Position numbers and translations under genes: made by a program
Assembly: GCF_014842975.1 (NCBI RefSeq)
Contig: NZ_JACYXK010000028.1
Coordinates: 1-64,000, forward strand
Reading direction: 5' to 3'
Length of the DNA stretch: 64,000 bases
Source of the DNA: Rhodanobacter sp. DHB23
Lineage (GTDB): Bacteria > Pseudomonadota > Gammaproteobacteria > Xanthomonadales > Rhodanobacteraceae
In this document: piece after piece, positions 11,604 to 24,147 of the stretch
Numbering within the stretch: the first letter of the stretch is position 1
Layout of the letters: every line of letters begins with the position of its first letter
Notes under the pieces: generated by a model
What the model saw: only the letters and a program-made list of their open reading frames with translations
Databases searched by the model: none
Told to the model about the DNA's origin: nothing

Positions 11604-11710
11604 TCCGGGCTGCGGCAAGAAAATCTCTAGCCCGACATGCATCGTCGCGAGAGGAAACGCGGCGAGGATGGGGCATCGGCAACATGCGTGAAAAAATTTC
11701 ACGAAAAGTG

Positions 11711-11739
11711 TTGACCTTCGATGCGTGACCCTGAATAAT
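11711..11739 (+). promoter_or_regulatory. Sigma-70 promoter of the tRNA cluster
   Basis: TTGACC at 11711-11716 and AATAAT at 11734-11739 are separated by 17 bp. An A/T-rich stretch (AAAAAATTTCACGAAAA) lies just upstream, like an UP element. The first tRNA begins 57 bp after the -10. Confidence 0.7.
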
Positions 11740-11796
11740 TCCGCTCCTCGCTTCGGCGGTTCGGGAAACCGGCCAACGGAACGACAGGTTCAGTGC

Positions 11797-11873
11797 GCGC
11801 CCGTAGCTCAGTTGGATAGAGTACCTGGCTACGAACTAGGTGGTCGGGAGTTCGAATCTCTCCGGGCGCGCCA
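11797..11873 (+). tRNA. tRNA-Arg (anticodon ACG)
   Basis: 77 nt with encoded CCA. The acceptor stem GCGCCCG pairs with CGGGCGC, the anticodon loop CTACGAA gives ACG at 11831-11833, and the T loop is TTCGAAT. It is the first tRNA of a six-gene group. Confidence 0.97.
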
Positions 11874-12048
11874 TTTTGTACTGCAGGGCGAAGCATCCGC
11901 GCTTCGTCATGCATCCGCGGAAGAGGCCGGTGGCCTGTGCTGCGGAATGGTGGGCATGGTGTCCTGGGCGATGCTCGCGGTTTGACGGACTGTAGGGTCA
12001 ACCGTAGTATTGCAAGGCTCCGTTGATGAAGGCTGTCGCGGGCTCGTT

Positions 12049-12125
12049 CGGGGTATAGCTCAGTCTGGTAGAGCGTTGCGTTTGGGACGCAAAAGTCGGG
12101 GGTTCGAATCCCTCTGCCCCGACCA
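12049..12125 (+). tRNA. tRNA-Pro (anticodon TGG)
   Basis: 77 nt with encoded CCA. The acceptor CGGGGTA pairs with TGCCCCG, and the loop TTTGGGA gives anticodon TGG at 12083-12085. It begins with C, as expected for bacterial tRNA-Pro. Confidence 0.97.
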
Positions 12126-12149
12126 CTGCCTGTTCTGCAAACGGCGTCC

Positions 12150-12226
12150 GCGCCTGTAGCTCAACCGGATAGAGCATCGGCCTTCTAAGCCGACGGTTGC
12201 AGGTTCGAGTCCTGTCGGGCGCACCA
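12150..12226 (+). tRNA. tRNA-Arg (anticodon TCT)
   Basis: 77 nt with encoded CCA. The acceptor GCGCCTG pairs with CGGGCGC, allowing one G-T pair. The loop CTTCTAA gives anticodon TCT at 12184-12186. It starts 24 bp after tRNA-Pro, so both are probably processed from one transcript. Confidence 0.96.
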
Positions 12227-12240
12227 CTAAATGGTTCCAT

Positions 12241-12317
12241 GGTGGACGTAGCTCAGCTGGTAGAGTCCCGGATTGTGATTCCGGTCGTCGTGGGTTCGAG
12301 TCCCATCGTTCACCCCA
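12241..12317 (+). tRNA. tRNA-His (anticodon GTG)
   Basis: The extra 5' G (position -1) opposite discriminator C, unique to tRNA-His, is present. The acceptor GTGGACG pairs with CGTTCAC, the loop TTGTGAT gives GTG at 12275-12277, and CCA is encoded. Confidence 0.97.
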
Positions 12318-12331
12318 AAATTCAGGTTTCA

Positions 12332-12407
<76 letters not shown>

Positions 12408-12412
12408 ACACC

Positions 12413-12446
12413 GAAACGCCGATCCTCGTGGTCGGCGTTTCGCTTT
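12413..12446 (+). terminator. Terminator after the Arg-Pro-Arg-His-Lys tRNA group
   Basis: A 10-bp stem (GAAACGCCGA at 12413-12422 with TCGGCGTTTC at 12432-12441) has a 9-nt loop and is followed by GCTTTG. The T-run is short, so termination may be partial. Confidence 0.65.
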
Positions 12447-12479
12447 GCGGAAGCAGCAAGACCGACGTGCGCAACGAGC

Positions 12480-12509
12480 TTGTGCTGCAGCTTGGCGCGC
12501 CCGTACAAT
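12480..12509 (+). promoter_or_regulatory. Possible promoter for tRNA-Leu and tig
   Basis: TTGTGC at 12480-12485 and TACAAT at 12504-12509 are separated by 18 bp. It follows the terminator of the preceding tRNA group and lies 82 bp ahead of tRNA-Leu, so it could drive the tRNA and possibly tig. Confidence 0.5.
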
Positions 12510-12591
12510 GAACCGCTTTAGCGCAGGGTAATCATCGACTTAGGCGCTGGCTGGGCAGGTGTGTTTCCGCCTTGAAAGCCGGGCACGACAA

Positions 12592-12677
12592 GCGAAAGTG
12601 GCGGAACTGGTAGACGCACCAGATTTAGGTTCTGGCGGGTAACCCCCGTGCGGGTTCGAGTCCCGCCTTTCGCACCA
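12592..12677 (+). tRNA. tRNA-Leu (anticodon TAG)
   Basis: 86 nt with a long variable arm and encoded CCA. The acceptor GCGAAAG pairs with CTTTCGC, and the loop TTTAGGT gives anticodon TAG at 12626-12628. tig starts 84 bp later. Confidence 0.96.
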
Positions 12678-12761
12678 ATCGCGATGATTTCCCGGCGCAG
12701 CTTACGGTTGCCGCCATGGCGCCCCGTCGGGCGTCACAACAATCAGGTTTCAGGAGACGAC

Positions 12762-14054
12762 ATGCAGGTTTCGGTTGAAAGCATCGGCACGCTCGAGCGC
12801 AAGCTCACGGTGAAGTTTCCCGCCGAGCGCTACGAGACGCAGGTGAGTGCGCGCATCGCGGAGCTGGGTCGCACGGTGCGCCTGAAGGGTTTTCGCCCCG
12901 GCAAGGTGCCGGTGGCCGTCATCAAGCAGCGTTTCGGCGAGCAGGTGCGTGGCGAAGTGCTGTCCGACCTGATCGGCAGCACGCTGCGCGAGGCGGTGAC
13001 GCAGGAGAGGCTGCAGCCGGTCGCGAATCCCGCCATCGACACCACCGGCAAGCCGGAGAACGGCGAGATCGCCTACACCGCCACCTTCGAGGTGATGCCG
13101 GAGTTCCCGCTGATCGACGTCTCCGCACTGGAGGTCAAGCGCCCGCTGGCCACGGTGAGCGACGCCGACGTCGAGAAGATGCTGGAGACGCTGCGTCAGC
13201 AGCGCCGCAGCTTCGAGCTGGTCGACCGCGCCTCGGCCGAAGGCGATTTCGTGATGTTCGAGTACGCCGCGCAGGCCGGAGACTACCGCTTCCCGGCCGA
13301 AGGTCTGGAGCGTGCGGGCAGCGTGCTGGGCTCGGGCAACCTGTTCAAGGCGCTGGACTCGGCGCTGACAGGTCGCAAGGCCGACGACAGCTATGAGGCC
13401 GAGATCGAGTTCCCGGCGGATTTCCGCAACGAGAGCCTGGCTGGCAAGACCGCCAAGGTGAGCTTCAAGGTCGTCAAGGTGCAGGAGGCCAGGCTGCCGG
13501 AGATCGACGCCGAGTTCGCCAAGCTGTTCGGCATCGCCGATGGCGACCTGGAGCACTTCCGCAAGGAAGTCCGCGCGAACCTCGAGCGCGAGCTGAAGGC
13601 CGCGCTGATGGGCCGCCTGAAGTCCGAAGTGGCCGAGAAGCTGTCCGGCACGCATGCCTCGCTGGACGTGCCGAACATGCTGGTGCAGTCCGAGGCGCGT
13701 GCGATGGCCGCGGGCAGCGTGCCGCGCGGCCAGCAGCCGCCGCCGCAGTTGATCGAGGCCGCGTTGCCGATGGCGCGCAAGCGCGTGATCGCGGGCCTGC
13801 TGATGGGCGAGATCGCCCGCAAGCAGGAGCTGAAGATCGACCGCACGCGCGTGGCGGAACAGCTCGCCGCGATTGCCTCGACCTACGAGGAGCCCGAAAA
13901 GGTCATTGAACTCTACAACGGCGACCCCCAACTGATGTCAGGGCTGCAGAACCGCGTGATGGAAGACCAGGTGGCCGAGTGGGTGGCGGAGCACGCCAAC
14001 ACCACCGTGCAGGACCTGAGCTTCGACGAAGTGATGCGCCCCGCGGGCACCTGA
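12762..14054 (+). CDS. tig: Trigger factor (ribosome-bound chaperone)
   Basis: Trigger factor binds the ribosome exit tunnel and shields nascent chains; it also has a peptidyl-prolyl isomerase domain. The 430-aa product carries the ribosome-docking signature GFRPGKVP (43-50), a central FKBP-like region (about 155-240) and a helical C-terminal chaperone domain. The ATG at 12762 follows CAGGAGAC at ribosome-binding distance and gives the canonical [15 protein letters not shown] start; the longer open frame upstream only reads through tRNA-Leu. It heads the tig-clpP-clpX-lon quality-control group. Confidence 0.97.
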   Translation: MQVSVESIGTLERKLTVKFPAERYETQVSARIAELGRTVRLKGFRPGKVPVAVIKQRFGEQVRGEVLSDLIGSTLREAVTQERLQPVANPAIDTTGKPENGEIAYTATFEVMPEFPLIDVSALEVKRPLATVSDADVEKMLETLRQQRRSFELVDRASAEGDFVMFEYAAQAGDYRFPAEGLERAGSVLGSGNLFKALDSALTGRKADDSYEAEIEFPADFRNESLAGKTAKVSFKVVKVQEARLPEIDAEFAKLFGIADGDLEHFRKEVRANLERELKAALMGRLKSEVAEKLSGTHASLDVPNMLVQSEARAMAAGSVPRGQQPPPQLIEAALPMARKRVIAGLLMGEIARKQELKIDRTRVAEQLAAIASTYEEPEKVIELYNGDPQLMSGLQNRVMEDQVAEWVAEHANTTVQDLSFDEVMRPAGT

Positions 14055-14136
14055 TACAGGCGTCCATCCATCGGGCACGGCGCAGGCCGGGCCCGATGGC
14101 ATACTCCAGGCACATCCAACAGAGAGCGCACAGACC

Positions 14137-14760
<624 letters not shown>

Positions 14761-14768
14761 TCTTGGCC

Positions 14769-14822
14769 TTGCGATCGTCCTTGATCGCGAAGATCAAACG
14801 GGCGGCCATCCATGGCCGTACT
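14769..14822 (-). repeat. Dual-hairpin repeat R1, copy 2
   Basis: Inverted orientation relative to copy 1: it reads GATCGTCCTTGATCGCGAAG, then the CGGCCAT/ATGGCCG palindrome. Both hairpins (GATCAA/TTGATC and CGGCCAT/ATGGCCG) are intact. It sits 8 bp after the clpP stop. Confidence 0.85.
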
Positions 14823-14937
14823 CATCAATGATTTGTTGTGCCCATGGGGTTCCGCGTCCGCCAGCCGGTGCGGGGCCCTGTGCTATTCTCGGGCCGCAAC
14901 CTGAATAACCCACAGTTTCACCAGCGGGATCGAAAGT

Positions 14938-16230
<1,293 letters not shown>

Positions 16231-16251
16231 TTGGATTGCCGCAGGTTGCGC

Positions 16252-16284
16252 AAACGGCTCCGGCGTCCGCGCCGGAGCCGTTTT
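16252..16284 (+). terminator. Rho-independent terminator after clpX
   Basis: A perfect 13-bp stem (AAACGGCTCCGGC at 16252-16264, complement from 16271) has a 6-nt loop and ends in TTTT. It separates clpX from lon. Confidence 0.92.
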
Positions 16285-16299
16285 GCTTTGAACGTCGAA

Positions 16300-16342
16300 G
16301 AGTGCAGCCATGGCCGGCTGCCCATTTGATTTTGCGGACAGG
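16300..16342 (+). repeat. Dual-hairpin repeat R1, copy 3 (diverged)
   Basis: It reads AGTGCAGCCATGGCCGGCTG then CCCATTTGATTTTGCGGA. It keeps the order of the R1 family but the first palindrome is shifted, so it looks like an older copy. It lies in the clpX-lon gap. Confidence 0.6.
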
Positions 16343-16368
16343 ACGTTCGCAGGGGACTTTGTGTTTGC

Positions 16369-16410
16369 AGCTACGAATGGCTGTCCGCTTGACCTTCGGG
16401 ACGAGGACGC
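16369..16410 (+). repeat. Dual-hairpin repeat R1, copy 4 (degenerate)
   Basis: TGCAGCTACGAATGGCTG followed by TCCGCTTGACCTTCGGGACG aligns with the R1 pattern but with several substitutions. It stands in tandem with copy 3 and is called by position and pattern only. Confidence 0.4.
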
Positions 16411-16520
16411 CAGCCGGGCCTGCGGCGCTTGAGTAATCCCTGCCCAGCCTCCACTTGACGTGTCATGCGGCCCGGCGCAGTGTCGGTCCGTCCCATTGGA
16501 TTCACGCGAGAAACCCCTCA

Positions 16521-19022
<2,502 letters not shown>

Positions 19023-19036
19023 AACGGCATGCAGGC

Positions 19037-19073
19037 AAGGCGCCGCGGGTCGCGAAACGACCCGCGGCGCCTT
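19037..19073 (+). terminator. Strong terminator after lon
   Basis: A perfect 16-bp stem (arms 19037-19052 and 19058-19073) has loop CGAAA, A-rich before and T-rich after (CCTTGT). It begins 14 bp after the lon stop. Confidence 0.88.
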
Positions 19074-19179
19074 GTCCGTTCACGCCTCCGGAAAATCCGC
19101 AAGTGCCGCAGGTGTTTCGTGCAAGGTCAAAGTTCCAGCCGTCTGCATGTATGGCCCGGAAACCTTGCGGCAGCTTGTA

Positions 19180-19209
19180 TTGCGGTGTTTGGCGACGCGC
19201 TGGTATAAA
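19180..19209 (+). promoter_or_regulatory. Sigma-70 promoter of hupB
   Basis: TTGCGG at 19180-19185 and TATAAA at 19204-19209 are separated by 18 bp. It lies in the 333-bp lon-hupB gap, whose other recognisable element is the lon terminator. The predicted transcript has a leader of about 140 nt before the hupB ATG. Confidence 0.65.
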
Positions 19210-19355
19210 GGTGGGACCGCAGTCCCGGCGCCTGCTGCATGCGTCCGCGATGCGGGGTTGCGTTACGACGCCCAGCGGCTACCAACCATCCATGGCGGTT
19301 GCGCACACCCATGCCAGGGCGCGCGCCTGCCGCAAAACGCACTAGGGAGTTTTCA

Positions 19356-19628
19356 ATGAATAAAACCGATCTGATCAATGCCATCGCCGACAAGGCCGAA
19401 CTGACCAAGGCCGACGCCGGCCGTGCGTTCGACGCGTTCGTCGAAGTCGTGCAGAAGTCGCTGAAGAAGGGCGAGGACGTGTCGGTGGTGGGCTTCGGTA
19501 CCTTCACCGTGCGCAAGCGCGCCGCCCGCACCGGTCGCAACCCGCGCACCAACGAGACGATCAAGATCAAGGCTTCGAAGGTTCCCGCCTTCAAGGCTGG
19601 CAAGACGCTCAAGGACGCCCTAAACTGA
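19356..19628 (+). CDS. hupB: DNA-binding protein HU (HU-beta type)
   Basis: HU is a small histone-like protein that bends and compacts DNA. The 90-aa product [20 protein letters not shown] has the conserved GFGTF motif, the beta-arm [17 protein letters not shown] and the [13 protein letters not shown]-terminus. The ATG at 19356 follows AGGGAG at good spacing; longer frame-extension upstream is noncoding leader. lon-hupB-ppiD order is conserved in Gammaproteobacteria. Two tRNA genes follow within 110 bp with no terminator between, so they may be cotranscribed. Confidence 0.97.
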   Translation: MNKTDLINAIADKAELTKADAGRAFDAFVEVVQKSLKKGEDVSVVGFGTFTVRKRAARTGRNPRTNETIKIKASKVPAFKAGKTLKDALN

Positions 19629-19647
19629 GCGGCTCACGCTCGGTTTC

Positions 19648-19722
19648 GGGTGCTTAGCTCAGCGGTAGAGCACCGCCCTTACAAGGCGATGGTCGTAGGT
19701 TCGATCCCTACAGCACCCACCA
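19648..19722 (+). tRNA. tRNA-Val (anticodon TAC)
   Basis: 75 nt with encoded CCA. The acceptor GGGTGCT pairs with AGCACCC, and the loop CTTACAA gives TAC at 19680-19682. The outermost anticodon-stem pair is C-A, a small irregularity. It starts 19 bp after the hupB stop. Confidence 0.95.
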
Positions 19723-19731
19723 GAAAACTGT

Positions 19732-19808
19732 GGAGCGGTAGTTCAGTCGGTTAGAATGCTGGCCTGTCACGCCGGAGGTCGCGGGTTCGAGTCCCGTCCG
19801 CTCCGCCA
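19732..19808 (+). tRNA. tRNA-Asp (anticodon GTC), copy 1
   Basis: 77 nt with encoded CCA. The acceptor GGAGCGG pairs with CCGCTCC, and the loop CTGTCAC gives GTC at 19766-19768. It appears identical to the minus-strand tRNA-Asp at 39447-39523. Confidence 0.97.
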
Positions 19809-19815
19809 CGGTTCG

Positions 19816-19840
19816 CAAGGGCGCCCCAGCGGCGCCCTTG
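19816..19840 (+). terminator. Hairpin terminator after tRNA-Asp
   Basis: A 10-bp stem (CAAGGGCGCC at 19816-19825 with GGCGCCCTTG at 19831-19840) has a 5-nt loop and is followed by TCGTTTG. It probably ends the hupB-tRNA transcript. Confidence 0.7.
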
Positions 19841-19933
19841 TCGTTTGACGGCATCGACGGGGAAGCCGTAGCGATGAATGGTCCAGGCAACGCGCGCCGG
19901 GTGCGCCGCACAACACTCGCAGGAAGGTAGGCA

Positions 19934-21838
19934 ATGCTGCAGGCAATTCGCAACAAGATGCACGGATGGCCCGCCGCCGTCCTCCTCGGCCTGGCCACCT
20001 TCGCGATGTCGTTCTTCGGCATCGAGGGCTACATCATGTCCCGCGCCGACACCTACGTGGCGAAGGTGGGCAAGCACGAGATCAGCCAGCAGGACTTCCA
20101 GGCCCGCATGAACCAGCTGCGCCAGCAGATGAGCGCGGAGCAGGGCGACAGCTTCGACGCGGACGCGTTCGAGAAGCCGGAGATGAAGCAGAGGGTGCTG
20201 GACGGCATGATCGACCAGCAGCTGCTGTTGAAGGCGAACGAGGACTGGGGCGTGCGCGTGCCGGACCAGGCCATACGCGATTACATCGCCGGCATCCCGG
20301 CGTTCCAGGTCAACGGCCAGTTCGACCCCAACACCTACCGCACCCTGCTTGCCGAGCAGCGCAAGACGCCGGACATGTTCCAGGACGACGTGCGCGCTTC
20401 GCTGGCCACGCAGGCGCTGCCGAACGCCGTCAACGCCAGCACCATTGTCACCGACGAGGAGATGGACCACTACCTCGACTTGCGCATGCAGCGCCGCGAC
20501 ATCAGCTACGCCGTGCTGCCCAAGCCGCAGCCCGCCGATGCCAGCGTCACCGATGTGCAGATCGCGGATTACTACAAGGCGCATCTCGCGGATTACATGA
20601 ATCCCGAGCAGGTGTCGCTGCAATACATCGAGGTGAAGGGCAGCGAGCTCAAGCCGGACGCGCCGCCCAGCGATGCCGACCTGATGAAGCGCTACGAGAG
20701 TGAAAAGCAGCGCTTCGTGCAGCCCGAGCAGCGCGAGGTGTCGCACATCCTCGTCAACGTGCCCGCCAACGCCACGCCCGACCAGCAGAAGGCCGCGCTG
20801 GCCAAGGTCGACAAGATCGTCGCCGGGCTCACGCCGGACAACTTCGCCAAGGTCGCCGCGCAGGATTCGGACGACCTCGGCTCGAAGCGCCAGGGCGGTG
20901 ACCTGGGCTGGCTGCAGAAGGGCGTGACCAACGCCGCCTTCGACACCGCGATGTTCGCGCTGACGAAGGGCGAGATCTCCAAGCCGGTGCTGACCCCCGA
21001 CGGCTACGACATCCTCTGGCTGCGCGACATCCGCAGCGGCGATGCCAAATCCTTCGCCGAAGTGCGCGACCAGTTGCTGGCCGAGGCGACCAGCGGCGAG
21101 AAGGACCGCAAGTACAACGAGGTGGCCGGCAAGCTGTCGGACAACACCTATCAGAACCCGTCCTCGCTGGACCCGGCCGCCCAGGCGCTCGGCCTGCCGA
21201 TCAAGACCACGCCGCTGTTCCCGCGCCAGGGCGGCGAGGGCATCACCGCGGATCCCAAGGTCATCAAGGCGGCCTTCGGCAATGACGTGCTGGCGCAGGG
21301 CAACAACTCCAGCCTGATCGAGCTGGGCAACGACGACGCGGTGGTGATCCGCGTGGCGCAGCACGTGGCCGCCGCAGCCAAACCGCTGGCCGAAGTGCAC
21401 GACGCGATCGGCAAGACCATCCTCGACCAGCGCATCACCACCGCCGCGAAGCAGCAGGCCGACGCGTTGCTGGCGCGCCTGCGCAAGGGCGAGACGCTGG
21501 CGGCCGTGGCCGCCTCCGACGGCGCCAGCGTGAAGAGCGTGGCCGACGTGGTGCGTATCCAGCCCGACGTGCCCGCGGTGTTGCGCGACCAGGCCTTCCT
21601 GCTGCCGCACCCGGCGGATGGCAAGCCGCAGTACGCAGCGGTGGACATGCAGGACGGCAGCTACGCACTGCTGGCCGTGGACAAGGTGCAGGGCGCGGAC
21701 CTCTCCAAGGTCACGCCCGACCAGCGCAATGCACTGCGCCAGCAGATGATCCAGGCTTACGGTGCCGTGGCGACCGAGGAGTTGATCAAGGCGCTGCGCG
21801 CGGGTACCGAGATCAAGATCGCCAAGGATCGGATGTAA
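19934..21838 (+). CDS. ppiD: Peptidyl-prolyl isomerase PpiD (periplasmic chaperone)
   Basis: PpiD is an inner-membrane-anchored chaperone near the Sec translocon that assists outer-membrane and periplasmic protein folding. The 634-aa product has one N-terminal transmembrane helix (about 13-35), a SurA_N-like region with EISQQDFQARMNQLRQ, one parvulin domain (about 262-355, starting REVSHILVNV) and a second, degenerate parvulin-like region. Length matches PpiD (623 aa in E. coli). A 17-bp hairpin closes the gene and faces mltD. Confidence 0.95.
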   Translation: MLQAIRNKMHGWPAAVLLGLATFAMSFFGIEGYIMSRADTYVAKVGKHEISQQDFQARMNQLRQQMSAEQGDSFDADAFEKPEMKQRVLDGMIDQQLLLKANEDWGVRVPDQAIRDYIAGIPAFQVNGQFDPNTYRTLLAEQRKTPDMFQDDVRASLATQALPNAVNASTIVTDEEMDHYLDLRMQRRDISYAVLPKPQPADASVTDVQIADYYKAHLADYMNPEQVSLQYIEVKGSELKPDAPPSDADLMKRYESEKQRFVQPEQREVSHILVNVPANATPDQQKAALAKVDKIVAGLTPDNFAKVAAQDSDDLGSKRQGGDLGWLQKGVTNAAFDTAMFALTKGEISKPVLTPDGYDILWLRDIRSGDAKSFAEVRDQLLAEATSGEKDRKYNEVAGKLSDNTYQNPSSLDPAAQALGLPIKTTPLFPRQGGEGITADPKVIKAAFGNDVLAQGNNSSLIELGNDDAVVIRVAQHVAAAAKPLAEVHDAIGKTILDQRITTAAKQQADALLARLRKGETLAAVAASDGASVKSVADVVRIQPDVPAVLRDQAFLLPHPADGKPQYAAVDMQDGSYALLAVDKVQGADLSKVTPDQRNALRQQMIQAYGAVATEELIKALRAGTEIKIAKDRM

Positions 21839-21848
21839 GAGCCTGTCC

Positions 21849-21886
21849 ATGCGAAGAAGGCGGCCCATTGGCCGCCTTCTTCGCAT
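21849..21886. terminator. Bidirectional terminator between ppiD and mltD
   Basis: A perfect 17-bp inverted repeat (arms 21849-21865 and 21870-21886; GCGAAGAAGG and CCTTCTTCGC near the ends) has a 4-nt loop. The A/T-rich arm ends would serve both converging genes. Confidence 0.85.
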
Positions 21887-21910
21887 CCGCATCCGCCAAG
21901 ACATCGGCCG

Positions 21911-23155
21911 CTATTGCGACGAGCTGATCTTGAGCAACTGGCCGGGATGGATGGCTTGCCCCTGCAGGTGGTTCAAGCGCTGCAGGTCGCCCACGCTTAT
22001 CGAGTAGCGGTGCGCCAGCTGCCACAGGGTTTCACCCTGCGCGACCCGATGGGTAAGTGAGTGCGTGGCCCGTTCCGGCTTCGCCACATCGGGCGATGGA
22101 AGCGGGTCGGCCTCGTTGGCGGCCGCGTGGTCCGCGAAGCCACCGTCGGTGGTTTCGCCGGCCATGGCCGGGTCGAGCAGCGCATCGTTGAACTGCTGGG
22201 CGTGGCTCGCCGGCATCATCAGGTAGGAGGCCACGCTGGTATCCGCGATGTCGTTGCGGAAGGCGGCGTTGAGTTCCTTCAGCGTGCCCAGTGGCATGCC
22301 GGCCTTGTCGGCGGCGCGTGCCAGCGGCATCGAATGCGGCAGCTGCACCTTGACGAGGTGCTGGCTGGGCGCCAGCACGGGCAGGCTGACGTTGAAGCGT
22401 TCGGGTTGGCGCACCACGCAGGCCATGGCCAGCAACTTGGTGAGGTGTTCGCGAGTGACGTTGTGCACCGGCCAGTGCGGGATCACCGGCGTCGCCGGCG
22501 GCAGGCCGTGGCCCTGCACCAACTGGCGCGCCTTGTACTCGCCCGCGTTGTACGCGTAGTCGGCGACGCGCCAATCGTGGAATTCGTCGTAGTAGCGGCT
22601 CAGCAGCTTCATCACCGCGTCGGCGGTGGATTGCACGTCGAGGCGGCCGTCGTAGCGGCCATTCACGCGAAGGCCCATCGCGGCCGCGGTAGCCGGCATG
22701 ATCTGCCACATGCCGGCGGGGCGGCCGCTGCGGCCGGGAATCGGCCGGTAGCCGCTTTCGATCCACGGCAGGAAGGCGAACTCCCCGGCCACGCCGTGCT
22801 CGCTGGCCACCTGTTCCACATAGATCAGCTTGGGCAATGCATCCTGCACCTGTTGCTCGAAATGCTGCGGGTCGCGCGTGTAGCGCTGCGCCCAGGACAG
22901 CACTGCGGGATCGCCGTCGCAATCGGCCATCTGGAAGCTGCCGCGCAGCCGGTCCCAGACGTTGCTGTCGTCCGTTGGCGCCGACGCGGCCTCTGCAGGG
23001 GAAGATGCCACTGCGGCAGGCGCAACCGCGGCCACCGGTTGCACGGGATGCGAGGTCGTTGTCGCAGGACGCGGTGCCGGCACGGTGGTGCAGGCGGTAA
23101 GCAGGGCCGAGACGAACAGCGGCAACAGCCGCCTGGGGTGAAGGTGTTCGCTCAT
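21911..23155 (-). CDS. mltD: MltD-like membrane-bound lytic transglycosylase with LysM
   Basis: The enzyme cleaves peptidoglycan glycan strands with formation of 1,6-anhydro ends. The 414-aa lipoprotein has lipobox LLTAC (Cys22), a proline/alanine-rich linker, an SLT domain with catalytic Glu133 in PWIESGYRP, then GRPAGMWQIMPATA and VADYAYNAGE motifs, and one C-terminal LysM domain (about 368-412). E. coli MltD has two LysM repeats, so this form is shorter. The ATG at 23155 overlaps the gloB stop by four bases, a conserved gloB-mltD pairing. Confidence 0.94.
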   Translation of the reverse strand: MSEHLHPRRLLPLFVSALLTACTTVPAPRPATTTSHPVQPVAAVAPAAVASSPAEAASAPTDDSNVWDRLRGSFQMADCDGDPAVLSWAQRYTRDPQHFEQQVQDALPKLIYVEQVASEHGVAGEFAFLPWIESGYRPIPGRSGRPAGMWQIMPATAAAMGLRVNGRYDGRLDVQSTADAVMKLLSRYYDEFHDWRVADYAYNAGEYKARQLVQGHGLPPATPVIPHWPVHNVTREHLTKLLAMACVVRQPERFNVSLPVLAPSQHLVKVQLPHSMPLARAADKAGMPLGTLKELNAAFRNDIADTSVASYLMMPASHAQQFNDALLDPAMAGETTDGGFADHAAANEADPLPSPDVAKPERATHSLTHRVAQGETLWQLAHRYSISVGDLQRLNHLQGQAIHPGQLLKISSSQ

Positions 23156-23919
23156 GCGCGGAACCCGTCCTTGGCGGTGCGGACGGTGGCGAAGCGCGCC
23201 GTGCGGTCCGCGGCCTGGCCGGCCTGCCGTGCGCACCAGGCGATCACGGCCGGCTCGTCGATGCGCAGGAAGGGGTTGGTCGCCAGTTCGCTGGCCATGG
23301 CCACCGGCAGGCTGGGGTACTGCTGTTCGCGCAGTGCGGCCACTTCCTGTCGACGTGCCGACAATGCGGCGTTGTCCGGTTCGACCGTGCCGGCGAAGCT
23401 GCCGTTGGCGCCGGTGTATTCGTGGCCGCAACAGAGCAGGGTCGCGGGCGGCAAGGCGGCGAGGCGATCCAGTGAAGCCAGCATCTGCGCGGGCGAGCCC
23501 TCGAACAGCCGGCCGCAGCCCATGCTGAAAAGCGTGTCGCCGGCCAGCAGCACGCCTTCGCCGTGGTAGGCCACATGGCTCAGCGTGTGGCCGGGCACGG
23601 CGATCACCGCGAAGCTGGATTGCGGCTCTGCCAGCACGATGCGCTCGCCGTCATGCACGCGCGCGGTGGCCACTTCGATGCGCGCGTCCTCGGGGGCGTA
23701 CACCGGCGCGTCATGCCGCTGTTGCAGCACCGCCGCGCCGCCGATGTGGTCGGCATGGTGGTGCGTGAGCAGGATCGCGCGCAGCCGCAGCCCGCGCGCA
23801 GCCAATGCCTGCTCCACCGGCGCATCGTCGCCGGGATCGACGGCGATGGCGTTGCCCGCGTCGTCGTGCAGCAACCAGATGTAATTGTCGGCCAGTGCCG
23901 GTAGCGGTACGAGATGCAC
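23152..23919 (-). CDS. gloB: Hydroxyacylglutathione hydrolase (glyoxalase II)
   Basis: GloB hydrolyses S-lactoylglutathione to lactate and glutathione, the second step of methylglyoxal detoxification. The 255-aa metallo-beta-lactamase-fold product has the metal motif THHHADHIGG (52-61), the PGHT motif near 109-112, GDTLFSMGCGRLFEG, and CCGHEYT near 163-169. The start MHLVPLPALADNYIWLL is canonical. It is divergent from the methyltransferase-rnhA-dnaQ run and cotranscribed with mltD. Confidence 0.97.
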   Translation of the reverse strand: MHLVPLPALADNYIWLLHDDAGNAIAVDPGDDAPVEQALAARGLRLRAILLTHHHADHIGGAAVLQQRHDAPVYAPEDARIEVATARVHDGERIVLAEPQSSFAVIAVPGHTLSHVAYHGEGVLLAGDTLFSMGCGRLFEGSPAQMLASLDRLAALPPATLLCCGHEYTGANGSFAGTVEPDNAALSARRQEVAALREQQYPSLPVAMASELATNPFLRIDEPAVIAWCARQAGQAADRTARFATVRTAKDGFRA

Positions 23920-24147
23920 GGCATGCTCCGCTGCGTTGGTCGAACGTGCAGACGCAGCCGTCCCGGCATGCGCGATCCGCTCGACTATAAACAGCCTGTC
24001 GCGCCGGCTCGTTAGCTTGTCGTTAACGCGGGCGTCGGCCGTTCAGTGATGTGCGCCCGGTCCGCAACGCATGGCGGCACGGCAAGTCTCTCCAAACGCT
24101 ACACTGCGGGCTGGATTCCAACGACGACCGTGCGCCGGATCGAGTGC

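Noticed and set aside
16441-16520. Possible heat-shock (sigma-32) promoter before lon, with CTTGAC and CCCATT elements
   Set aside because: The two elements are too far apart for a sigma-32 promoter, so it was not listed.
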